A DNA stretch of 64,000 nt from Dicyema japonicum (taxonomy: Eukaryota > Dicyemida > Rhombozoa > Dicyemidae), in the NCBI GenBank assembly GCA_011109175.1, contig RDEW01000070.1:104486-168485 (forward strand). The letters run 5' to 3'. A model generated the notes under the pieces. It was not told the origin of the DNA. It worked only from the letters and a program-made list of their open reading frames with translations, and searched no databases. Both the position numbers and the translations under genes were made by a program. Below, piece after piece: positions 55,197 to 64,000 of the stretch; position 1 is the stretch's first letter, and each line of letters begins with the position of its first letter.

Positions 55197-56594
55197 TTGG
55201 GGCTTTTTACGGAGAAGAGACATACGGTGTCTCATGAGAGTGCCCCGATAGAGACGACCCCCAAATCTTGGCTTTCCTCTTTAGTTAATGGCTCTTTAGT
55301 TAATAATAATAATGGTCCCTTGTGTCATCCTATAACGCTGGAAGAAATAAATGCTGCAATTAAGGGTTGCAAAAATAAAGCACCAGGGTGGGATTTTATC
55401 CCAATGAGTATTTTCAAGAACGCAGGCCCAATTTTGATTGAGTGCCTAAAAATATTATATAATTCTTCTTGGAGTTTTGGTCATGTTCCAGCTTATTGGA
55501 AACGAACAATTGTACGCATGGTTGTGAAAAAAGGAAAGCCAAGGTCAAAAGCAGATAGTTATAGGCCAATTAGCCTAGTCTGCTCAATATCGAAAGTTAT
55601 GGAAAAAATTGTTTTCAATCGTCTATCAAGGCATGTTGAGGATAATAATTTTCTCTCTGATAATCAACTGGGATTTCGGCATAAAAAAGGGACTGGAGAT
55701 TGCTTTAAAGAGCTAAGATCTGCAATCGAAATTTCACGAAATAAAAAGGAATTTCTTACAATAGCATGTTTGGATATAACAAAAGCGTTTGACAGTGTTT
55801 GGCACTTTGGACTTGTTGATACGTTGTCAAAAGCAGAAATTGGGAAAACTGCGTTATTATGGATAGAAAACTTTCTTTCAAAAAGAAAGTCATATATACG
55901 TGTTGGAAATTTAATTTCAAAGAAAATTGAATTGCGAAGAGGAGTTCCACAGGGTTCAATTCTCAGCCCGCTACTCTTCAATTGCGTAATGAGAGATTTG
56001 CCAAAAACAGAGAGCGTAAATAGTCAAATGATTATTTATGCTGATGACATTCTTGTGCTTGATTCAAGCATGAATAAACAAATTTCATGGAAAAGGGTGG
56101 AATCCCATATTACTAAGATTGGAAAGTGGTGCCAAAACAATGGGTTGACTCTATCGAGGGAAAAAACAACAGTCACTTGGATTGCAAGTAAAAGAAAAAA
56201 TATTAATCAATGTGTGAATACTGGGGATATAAAAATCTCTGAAACATTGAAGTATCTCGGATTGTTGATAGACCGAAGAGGATCTTTCAAGGAACATATT
56301 AAAACACGAAGAAAGAAAGCTACAGGAATGTTGAAATCTTTAATTCGATTTCATTTGGAGCCTGAAACTTTTCTTTTTGTGTATTCGGCGTGTGTTGAAC
56401 CATTCTTGATATATGGTTATCAAGGATGGTTTAGAACAAAAGAAAGTGATGTCTTTGTCAAAAAATTGGAAAAGTCCAGAAGATTTGCGATTAAATTGGC
56501 ATATGGACTGGACTTAAAATCCAATATCGAAGAGGATTACGACCTGAAAGTCAGAAAGATAGAAAAATTATTACATCACTTATGGAAAATGTGA
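55197..56594 (+). CDS. LINE-C reverse transcriptase, open frame
   Basis: About 465 codons without a stop. RT motifs in order: KAPGWDFIP (about residue 61), SYRPISLVCSISKVMEK (121-137), LDITKAFDSVWH (192-203), RGVPQGSILSPLLF (248-261) and IIYADDILVL (279-288). A thumb with LKYLGLLIDRRGSFKEH follows. It belongs to the APE-type (jockey/R1/I-like) side by these motifs. The first ATG lies only at about residue 70, so the natural start is upstream or lost. No complete endonuclease domain precedes it. All key RT residues are present, so the element may have been active recently. Confidence 0.82.
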   Translation: MGLFTEKRHTVSHESAPIETTPKSWLSSLVNGSLVNNNNGPLCHPITLEEINAAIKGCKNKAPGWDFIPMSIFKNAGPILIECLKILYNSSWSFGHVPAYWKRTIVRMVVKKGKPRSKADSYRPISLVCSISKVMEKIVFNRLSRHVEDNNFLSDNQLGFRHKKGTGDCFKELRSAIEISRNKKEFLTIACLDITKAFDSVWHFGLVDTLSKAEIGKTALLWIENFLSKRKSYIRVGNLISKKIELRRGVPQGSILSPLLFNCVMRDLPKTESVNSQMIIYADDILVLDSSMNKQISWKRVESHITKIGKWCQNNGLTLSREKTTVTWIASKRKNINQCVNTGDIKISETLKYLGLLIDRRGSFKEHIKTRRKKATGMLKSLIRFHLEPETFLFVYSACVEPFLIYGYQGWFRTKESDVFVKKLEKSRRFAIKLAYGLDLKSNIEEDYDLKVRKIEKLLHHLWKM

Positions 56595-56798
56595 TGTAAT
56601 TTTTGGGGTCCAAACGAAGTAGAGACATGTGGTGTCTCATAAAATGACCCTACACGATGAATACAAACCCACTTAATTAGTTTTGGTTCAGGTTTTGGTT
56701 TCTTTACAGTAATTAGTTTTGGGGTTTGTTAGAAAATAAAATTTGTCTTGTCTTTGTCAATAATAAACCTGGTATTTTTGGTGCACTTGGTATTTTTA

Positions 56799-58047
56799 GG
56801 TGGTGCCACTGGTGAAAAAAGTGGTGCCACTTGTGCTACAAGACGAAGAAATATACTACGAGTTTGAGAAACATACTTCAGGCCTAATGGAGATGTGTTG
56901 AAAGATGCTTTGTTTGTTCAGATTCACATAGAAGATCGCAGTGTCCAGTTAAAAACAATAATAAGTTTTTTGAATTGTGGTTCATCCATCGACTTTGCCA
57001 ATTATGGAAGATGTCCCAAGGCTGTTGAAGCTAACATAGCGAAAAAAAACAAAATTGACCAAAAAGGAAAGAATCGAATGGAAAATTATCTCTAAAACGA
57101 GAAAATGCCCTTAATGGAGAAAGTGAAGTTTCCAAAATTGGAACGAATAAGAAATTAAAACTGGCTGGAATAGGACATATAGTAAGAAACATTCTAAAAA
57201 AGAAACAGTAGAAGCTTCAATACAGAGAAGAGAGGGCAGCCACCGAAAAAAAACCAGAAGTAGTCAGGATAACCCTGATTAATGCCCGTTCTCTTTGGAA
57301 ACGGGCCTCAGTGCTGGTTGCTATAGCCAGCACGATCCAGATGGAAGTTCTAATTATAAACGAAACTAAATTATGGAAGATGCCCCAAGGCTGTTGAAGC
57401 TAACATTGCGAAGAAAAACAAAATTGACCAAAAAAGGAAAGAATCGAATGGAAAATTATTTCTAAAACGAGAAAATGCCCATAATGGAGAAAGTGAAGTT
57501 TCCAAAATTGGAACGAATAAGAAATTAAAGTCAGAGTTTAGAATGTATGGGCAGACTGGCTGGAATACGACATATAATAAGAAACCTTCTAAAAAAGAAA
57601 CAGTAGAAGCTTCAACACAGAGAAGAGAGTGGTGCTCTTAAGAAGAGAGGGCAGCCACCGAAAAAACCAGAAGTAGTCAGGATAACCCTGATTAATGCCC
57701 GTTCTCTTCGGAAACGGGCCTCAGTGCTGGTTGCTATAGCACGATCCAGATGGAAGTTCTAATTATAAACGAAACTAAATTGAAGCACATGGATTGGATT
57801 TAGCATCTGAAATTGATGACGAATACGAAAGAAAAACAAGAAGAATCGGTGATTTATTACATTGCTTGTGGAAACTCGCATTGTAATTGGGGCTTTTTAC
57901 GAAGAAGAGACATACGGTGTCTCATGAGAGTGCCCGATATAGACGACCCCAAATCTTGGCTTTCCTCTTTAGTTAATGGCTCTTACCTTGTTTAGTTAGT
58001 TGGGGTTTTGCGAATAAATCATGTTATCTCTCTGTAATAATAATAAT
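56799..58047 (+). mobile_element. LINE-C derivative 2 (RT missing)
   Basis: Almost identical to derivative 1, with the tandem duplication and the same deletion junction. The tail ends AATAAATCATGTTATCTCTC and TAA repeats. Confidence 0.75.
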
Positions 58048-58188
58048 AACGAAGTAGAGACATGTGGTGTCTCATAAAATGACCCTACACGATGAATACA
58101 AACCCACTTAATTAGTTTTGGTTCAGGTTTTGGTTTCTTTACAGTAATTAGTTTTGGGGTTTGTTAGAAAATAAAATTTGTCTTGTCT
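58048..58188 (+). mobile_element. LINE-C 3' UTR, solo tail
   Basis: About 140 bp match 56615-56760 (CGAAGTAGAGACATGTGGTG to TTTGTCTTGTCTTA). It is preceded by TAA repeats: an extreme 5' truncation inserted at the tail of derivative 2. Confidence 0.8.
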
Positions 58189-58191
58189 TAT

Positions 58192-58533
58192 GGAATAATA
58201 ATAAAGCCTTTTCACGAGAGCCATAGTATTTTATAGCTCCGCATAGGCAGGACACACACTTTATTTAAGTAAAGAACAGTTAATTTTAACTAATCGTAGA
58301 ACCAAGGAATGATCTTCACTTCTTTTTTTTCTTTTTCTTGTGTGAGTGTCCTTTCTAGACAAATCCAGTTCCGCAGTGAGTATTCACTGATGACGGCGTC
58401 ACTCGTCAAACCATTTCTGCATCGTAGATGCGTGGAACCTTCCACCAGGTGAACAGCAGCGAGATTCGAACCCGTAGCCTAAGCCACTTAAGCCCGACAC
58501 CTAACCACTACGCCACCCGGCTGAACCCCAACT
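58192..58533 (-). mobile_element. SINE-2, full length, tRNA-derived
   Basis: On the - strand the head is a tRNA-like sequence with an A box (TGGCGTAGTGG, 58505-58515) and a B box (GGTTCGAATCTC, 58461-58472), an internal pol III promoter. A body follows, then the hairpin tail GAGCTATA...TATGGCTC-like region, GTGAAAAGGC and TTATTATT. It is wedged between the LINE-C solo tail and the inverted LINE-C derivative. It is the reference copy for the family. Confidence 0.88.
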
Positions 58534-59345
58534 AACTAAACAAGGTAAGAGCCATAACAGATAACATAATTTATTCGCAACTAGTGTTGGGTATGCAGAC
58601 GCGAAAATCATAACAGATAACATAATTTATTCGCAAAACCCCAACTAACTAAACAAGGTAAGAGCCATTAACTAAAAAGGAAAAAGCAAAATTTGGGGTC
58701 GTCTATATCGGGACACTCTCATGAGACACCGTATGTCTCTTCTCCGTAAAAAGCCCAAATTACAATGCGAGTTTCCACAAGCAATGTAATAAATCACCGA
58801 TTCTTCTCGTTTTTCTTTCGTATTCGTCATCAATTTCAGATGCTAAATCCATGTGCTTCAATTTAGTTTCATTTATAATTAGAACTTCCATCTGGATCGT
58901 GCTGGCTATAGCAACCAGCACTGAGGCCCGTTTCCGAAGAGAACGGGCATTAACCAGGGTTATCCTGACTACTTCTGATTTTTTCGGTGGCTGCCCTCTA
59001 TTCTTAAGAGCACCACTCTCTTCTCTGTGTTGAAGCTTCTACTGTTTCTTTTTTAGAAGGTTTCTTATTATATGTCGTATTCCAGCCAGTCTGCCCATAC
59101 ATTCTAAACTCTGACTTTAATTTCTTATTCGTTCCAGTTTTGGAAACTTCACTTTCACCATTATGGGCATTTTCTCGTTTTAGAAATAATTTTCCATTCG
59201 ATTCTTTACTTTTTTGGTCAATTTTGTTTTTCTTCGCAATGTTAGCTTCAACAGCCTTGGGACATCTTCCATAATTGGCAAAGTCGATGGATGAACACAA
59301 TTCAAAGGACTTATTATTGTTTGTAACCGGACACTGCGATCTTCA
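58534..59345 (-). mobile_element. LINE-C derivative 3, inverted, single-unit form
   Basis: Same element as derivatives 1 and 2 but on the - strand, with only one ~370-bp unit, so it represents the pre-duplication form. The extreme 3' tail is present twice (58534-58600 and 58605 onward), suggesting one insertion into the tail of another. ORF1-like product: GRCPKAVEANIAKKNKIDQ to TQRREWCS. Confidence 0.75.
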
Positions 59346-59424
59346 TATTGAAGAACATGAAATTTATTTAAATCAGAAAACCATATTTACAGTAAATCAT
59401 ATTTAAAACTGCCTTCCATCCAAA

Positions 59425-59490
59425 GTGGACCCCGCCGACATTATCGACGTTGCGTTGTCTCTCACGATTGCAACAGAGATCTTTTAAAAT
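59425..59490 (-). mobile_element. LINE-A end fragment
   Basis: CATTATCGACGTTGCGT and TCTCACGATTGCAAC match the 13556-13595 region of the diverged LINE-A copy. Confidence 0.45.
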
Positions 59491-59591
59491 ACGGAAATAT
59501 TGGATTATTAATTCTTGGAATGCTGCGTAATAATTTATTAGAAATTAAAAAAAAAAATTATTAATAGCTGAAAAGTAAATGAAGAATCTTA

Positions 59592-59775
59592 ATGAGCCGT
59601 TGGTCCAATGACGGCTGAATTCTTGCAAGAACTCGGAGGATTGCTTGCCAGAAAGAAAAGGGATCAACGAGAAGGTTATGGCTAAGACAAAAGATTGGAA
59701 TAGCCATACTCCGAGGGAACTCGTTCGCAATCCACGCAGCAGGCTTCCTCAACTGATATTTGTTTAATTGTTAAA
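59592..59775 (+). mobile_element. LINE-A subfamily 2, 3' end
   Basis: Nearly identical to 19335-19510: ends GIAILRGNSFAIHAAGF, then TGATATTTGTTTAATTG and an A run. One deleted base (GAAGGTTATGG against GAAGGGTTATGG) shifts the frame. Confidence 0.75.
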
Positions 59776-60047
59776 AAAAATTTAATTTCAAAAAAAAATA
59801 AAAATAAATATATTATTAAATTTATTTTAACAATTTTAACAATTTATTCATTATTTTTTAATGACGAATTAAAAAAAAGACTATCTAGTTCTTCAGTGAA
59901 ACATAAAAGCAACTGTTTTTTAAAATCGTAAAAATTGATTGATGCAACTAAATGTTACACTCATAAAATAGATTGTTTTATAAAATATTGAACTCCGTAT
60001 TTTCATCAATGATGGACAAAATCCAGATAGTTCACTTAATGTTCATT
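59776..60047. other. AT-rich, nothing recognised
   Basis: No frame or repeat. Confidence 0.4.
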
Positions 60048-60125
60048 ACGGTTGAAGGTTCTACGCATCTACGATGTTTCTTGAATTGACGAGTAACGGT
60101 GTAATCAGTGAGAAACTTGATTATT
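60048..60125 (+). mobile_element. SINE-2 fragment
   Basis: GGTTGAAGGTTCTACGCATC, then TTGACGAGTAACGG and ATCAGTGAG match the SINE-2 body. Confidence 0.55.
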
Positions 60126-61165
60126 TTCAGAAATTCACGCGTAACTAAACTATTCTAATTATCAAATGAAGTGAAGAAAATTCAATTCATAAACTGTATC
60201 AATTTTTGTCATTTTTCTTGCAATCAATGTAAAAATTTGAAAATATAAAAGCAAGTTTTTGTGAATTCAGGTAGAGAATTGTTATGATTAGCCAAAAGCA
60301 TAAATTAAACTACTAGTAACAATACGTCCATAAGCTTTGAAATTTTTGTTCGCACCTGGACAATGAACACCTCATTTCAGAAAAAGGTCAAATAATGAAA
60401 AAATCACTTCTCTTGTTGGAAAAGCTGATAATAAAAAGATAATATTTTATGACATCCTGCATCATCAAGTAATAATAATATTTTTCTTTGTTGAGTAACC
60501 AATTTAAAAATGTTCCCAGTCATCCATGCACTTTTGAAAGCTGAATATAAAACACCCAAATCTTTAACATCGAAATTTTTGAAACAGCGAGATTTATTAC
60601 TTTTCCCAATCCTAATTTTTTAATGATTGGCCCTGATATTGGAAAATTATGTTCTCCGAGTTTCTGGAATATTTCAAATATTTGGTGATCAAATAATTTA
60701 TGCCTTTCTGATGTTGGTGCCCCGGTTTGGGGCTCCAGAAAATTTCCAAATTTGGAAATTAATGCTGAAAAATAAACTCCAAATGAAAAATGCGGGGTGC
60801 TCCACCGCCGGAGTGTTCCCCGAAACGGGGTCGGAATGTATATTAATCTGAATTTTATTTTGAAAATTGATTTTTAAGCTGTGGCATAGGTTTTATTAAA
60901 AAACCAAAAATTGGCGACAAAATAAAAAGGGAATGGGACGTAAGGTGATCCCGGACTTCTTACGCAGCCGTCTCATTTTTTATCTATTTCCCTCCGAGAG
61001 CCGACACACTTTTATATTTATATACACATCTTGAAAAGGATTAATTTGTTAATCCTAACTAAAGTTTATTTTTCGTTAATTCGACAATTTTTAATTAATG
61101 TGTATTTATTTTGTAAAAAAAATACAAAATTGAATAATTATCTGTAAAATAAAAACTTGTTAAAT
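60126..61165. other. Intergenic with a possible pogo-like end
   Basis: 60715-60835 is unusually G/C-rich (TGCCCCGGTTTGGGGC, GTTCCCCGAAACGGGGTCGG) and resembles the end at 48950-49000. No coding content. Confidence 0.35.
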
Positions 61166-61262
61166 TTCTCTAATTGCATTTTACTCACAGAAGGTGAAAG
61201 GGCAAAATTCTCTAATTACATTTTACTCACAGAAGGTGAAAGGGCAAAATTCTCTAATTAAA
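61166..61262. repeat. 42-bp tandem repeat, 2.3 units
   Basis: Units start at 61166, 61208 and 61250 (core TTCTCTAATTACATTTTACT), nearly perfect. It lies about 170 bp before HtrL/YibB copy 3. Confidence 0.85.
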
Positions 61263-61432
61263 TTTTCAAAAAATTATGTTGAATCCGATTAAACGCCAAA
61301 TCTTTGACGCTTCTGACGTTAGAAATTATATATATCCGTATTTTTATATCCGCTTTAGCGAGCTAGAAGCGAAGCACACTGCGCTGATAATTGTAATTAT
61401 AATTTGGATATTGTAAGATAAATAATTTTGAT

Positions 61433-62373
61433 ATGAAAAATCAAATATTATATTATCGCTTTAAAAAAAGATTCGTCCTGATTTTTTTAATTTTGTTGAC
61501 TGCGATTTATTTTTTTAAATCTTTCAGTGAAACTAAGTCGTATAAAATTTATAACGTTACCAAAGAGAAAAATGAAAACGAGATTTTGTTGGTCAGTGCT
61601 TGTTACGACATTGGAAAAGTCGCAAAATATGGCTTTACTCGTAAACCAACAGATTATTATATCCTGATGGAAAATTTTTTCTACATAAAAAACCACTTGT
61701 GTTTTATTCAGATGATCAGAGTATGCTTAATTACGTGAAGGCGATCAGAAAAGATCTTCCTACAACTCTGATATACTTGGATAGAAAAGAACTGATTGGT
61801 TTTAAAAATATTGATGAAATAAAACATATCTTCACCCTTCCTGGGTTCGGTAAATTTTTTTTGGAGACTGCAAATTATAAATACGCTGCAATCGTGAATT
61901 CTAAGGTTGATTTTCTAAAACGAACTATCAAACTCTTCTCAGACAAATTTTCATATATTGCTTGGATTGATGCTGGTTATTTGCGTCAAGAAAAGTTCAC
62001 AAAAGAGGTAATGTTAACAAAATCAAAGTTCATTGATGATAAAAGCATGACTACTAGTATAATTGTCCCTTTCCATGATTATTCAATGGAAAAAATTATT
62101 AAAGGAGCATCAGTCTGGATTCCAACAGGCTTTTATATCGGGCAGATCAATCTAATTAACGAATTTTGTGAAGCTTACGAAAGATTCTTTTACGAACTAT
62201 TATCGAGGAAGTTAATTGCAACTGATGAACAAGTCCTGTACTCCATGTTTACGACCGAGGGACTTAAATTAAGGAGTGATTCCGTTAAACTGAATATATT
62301 TCATTGTAATTATTTCGGACTTATTTCACTCTTAACAAATGTTTCAACGGCGAACTCCTGTCATTCCTTATAA
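61433..62373 (+). pseudogene. HtrL/YibB-family gene, copy 3, one frameshift
   Basis: ATG 61433 opens 101 codons with a membrane segment (FVLIFLILLTAIYFF) and ILLVSACYDIGKVAKYGF. A one-base deletion near 61696 (CCACTTGTG against CCATCTTGTG in copy 2) shifts the frame. The rest continues in frame from 61699 to 62373 with DFLKRTIKLFSDKFSYIAWI. Apart from that base the whole reading is intact, so sequencing error or a very recent mutation is possible. It is closer to copy 1 than to copy 2 (shared KEKNENEILL and NSCHSL). Its 5' flank does not match the other two. Confidence 0.78.
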
Positions 62374-62519
62374 TTTGCTTTTTTTATTAATAATAATAAT
62401 TATTAATCGCTTAATCAATTTTTTATTGAAAATTATGTCGGTTTGGTAATTTTTATATATAAGAATTACATCGATAAGCTATCAATTAATGACTTTTACA
62501 CGCTGAGTTTACCAGTTGA
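62374..62519. other. AT-rich spacer after HtrL/YibB copy 3
   Basis: TAA-rich stretch, nothing else seen. Confidence 0.4.
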
Positions 62520-62715
62520 CTACGCGGACGGGAAAAACGCCTGGAAAAACGTTCTGAAAAAATTAATAGAAAGGATATAATGCTGGGAGAAACGTCCTGA
62601 AAGAAATTAATAAAAAGGAAGAAGGGTCCAGGTTTTGACTTCAAGCTCTATGTAGGACTCAGATGTAATCCCTCCAGAAAGCTCCTTTACTCTTTTGTTA
62701 ATAAATCGGTTATTA
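62520..62715 (+). mobile_element. RTE-like LINE 3' tail fragment
   Basis: Reads GKNAWKNVLKKLIERI then stop, the RTE-like C terminus. A second imperfect copy of the same ~45 bp (GGGAGAAACGTCCTGAAAG) follows. It ends near TTGTTAATAAATCGG. Confidence 0.45.
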
Positions 62716-62839
62716 TTTTATTATTAGGCTATCAATTGAGAAACCAATAGACTATCCAATGAAAAAGGATTAATCACATCCGTTGAAGAACACAATCACA
62801 TCCATTAAGTCTTCTTAAAAAATTTTTAAAAGTTGTCGT

Positions 62840-63078
62840 TGAGTACAAGTTTAGAGGTAGATCTCCGATAAAGATTTCATATATGCTTCGAACCAATTTA
62901 TGAGAATAGGATGTTTTTACAATTTGGATGCAAAGAAGTAACTGACTTTGGATACAAAACTGGAAAAGAAGTAACTGACTTCAATATGGAGAAAGGGGAT
63001 GAGAATCAGTTGGTGTTGCATTCCTCTTATAGGATAGCGTATGACAGTGATTCTGTTAATAATGCTATAATACTTTGA
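62840..63078 (+). CDS. Possible small gene fragment, unknown
   Basis: Coding-like pieces: YASNQFMRIGCFYNLDAKK (62885-62940) and, in another frame, KGDENQLVLHSSYRIAYDSD to a stop near 63078. The phrase AAGAAGTAACTGACTT occurs twice between them. No splice solution with a tiny intron kept both pieces cleanly in frame. Confidence 0.3.
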
Positions 63079-63289
63079 TTGAAAATATAGAAATTTTGAT
63101 GAGTATTAGCCTTAAAAAACTATGAAAAGTCTGCAACATATTCGGACTGCTTCAAATGTACAAAATGTTTGGACAGTTTTTTTAGGTTATCATTATCTCG
63201 GAGTCTTAGAATAAAATGAAATAAACGTTAAAGTGCTTGACCTCTTTTTTTAAATTTATTAAGGCAATTAAAGACAAAAATGAACAGTT

Positions 63290-63440
63290 AGCAATTACTG
63301 GCTGATCTCATAAACGAGAACACATTTCCCCTGCCTATTTGCATGGAAATAAGCTCAATTAGCCAACTCCACTCTTTTCTATCATTTTTCACCTACACGT
63401 TGAGGGATCCGATTCTGATTAACAGCTTTAGTGATCTTTA
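63290..63440 (-). mobile_element. LINE-A subfamily 3, 3' end
   Basis: Inverted sequence aligned to 31197-31340: the TTACTGGCTGATCTCA start and AGCTCAATTAGCCAACTCC keep the order of the 31195 copy. Only the final ~45 codons remain and they are decayed. Confidence 0.6.
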
Positions 63441-63929
63441 TTATCTTTATTATTAATACAAAATAAACTGATCTATGAGTACATTTAAATCCTGTAAACA
63501 AAAAGGGGATTATATTTCAGCAAAATCATTTTCTTAAGAGCTCTAAATTTAATTTTCCATCAACTGAATCCATACAAATTCATTTTTATGCCACTTTGAG
63601 AGCAAATTCTTTACGTGGCTCAGAAAAAAAGGAATTTCGAGCCTTGAACAATAGAAAACACATATGGTCACAATCATAAATTTACTACATCAATTTAGAT
63701 TGGATGATCGGCTAACTCATTCAAATTGGAACAATTTCATTCAAAATGAGAATAGTGTTATTAAAGTTCGACAATACTAATAAAATGATACTGTCATTCA
63801 AAATGAGAATTTTTCAACTCTATAATAGTTACAAAAATATTTTCCGGTCAACAATCGCCTCTCAACGACACATGTGAGGTTCGCAAAAATCAATACCAAT
63901 TCTGAGATTCTCGTCGACCTAAAATATTT
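63441..63929. other. AT-rich intergenic, nothing recognised
   Basis: Contains a short self-similar phrase (CATTCAAAATGAGAAT at 63740 and 63796) but no gene. Confidence 0.4.
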
Positions 63930-64000
63930 AGACCAGGCATGTCAAACACGCGACCCGCTCAAAGGATTTGTAAATAGTCGACGACATTGGACGTTTTCCT
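63930..64000. mobile_element. Possible hAT-like terminal fragment at window edge
   Basis: GACCAGGCATGTCAAACACG matches the motif at 43135. Any element would extend beyond the window. Confidence 0.35.

Larger units (their letters stand above)
54105..56765 (+). mobile_element. LINE-C, longest copy with open RT
   Basis: The head and tandem ~370-bp blocks (starting about 54310 and 54679) are as in the other copies. The RT frame follows at 55197-56594, then a 3' UTR with GAGACATGTGGTGTCTC and the tail ending CTTGTCTTTGTCAATAATAA. It is the only copy in the cluster with an RT. A (TAA)n stretch lies inside the frame at 55302-55314 (NNNN in the product). Confidence 0.75.

Noticed and set aside
58440-58533. 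Functional tRNA gene
   Set aside because: A and B boxes are present but the sequence continues into the SINE-2 body and no acceptor stem closes.
61166-61262. CRISPR-like array
   Set aside because: Head-to-tail tandem units without distinct spacers, in a eukaryotic context.

Overview
The window is AT-rich eukaryotic DNA crowded with decayed retrotransposons, with a handful of host genes. The host genes are almost invisible as long open frames because they are cut by extremely small GT-AG introns. I could place 27 introns by reading frame and protein motif, and 23 of them are 22 to 29 nt long. Introns of this size, the standard genetic code, animal proteins (a MEIS/PREP-type TALE homeodomain protein, ubinuclein, WBP2) and many LINE and SINE families together point to a dicyemid mesozoan or a close relative. 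That assignment is an inference.

Host genes on the + strand, left to right: a SEL1L-like Sel1-repeat gene running in from the left edge (1-1024); a complete ubinuclein-like HIRA-complex gene of ten exons (4153-6888); a MEIS/PREP-type TALE homeobox gene of seven exons (16534-17491); a small C3HC3D RING-finger gene (21582-22182); a compact cluster of unknown small genes (26052-26930); a WBP2-like gene (34016-34803); and a small spliced unknown gene (42783-43037). On the - strand, 38155-39480 holds exon-like blocks of an unknown membrane protein. Three copies of an intronless HtrL/YibB-family gene lie on the + strand (29526, 41667, 61433). Only the middle copy is intact.

Mobile DNA forms most of the rest. 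LINE-A is a restriction-like-endonuclease (RLE) type LINE; one near-complete RT-to-endonuclease copy lies at 6960-9145 (-), with many 3' ends elsewhere. An R4/Dong-like RLE fragment is at 17530-18330. LINE-B is a jockey-like element present as RT thumb fragments. RTE-like elements occur as 3' fragments. LINE-C is a cluster at 52.7-59.3 kb with one open RT frame and several shortened derivatives. pogo/Tigger-like DNA transposon remnants lie at 45.4-49.0 kb, and a broken integrase gene at 51.2-52.3 kb.

Two SINE families appear to borrow the 3' ends of resident LINEs. SINE-1 shares its tail, including an 8-bp stem, with LINE-B. The tRNA-derived SINE-2 ends like the RTE-like elements. I see no rRNA gene, canonical tRNA gene, CRISPR array or bacterial-type operon.
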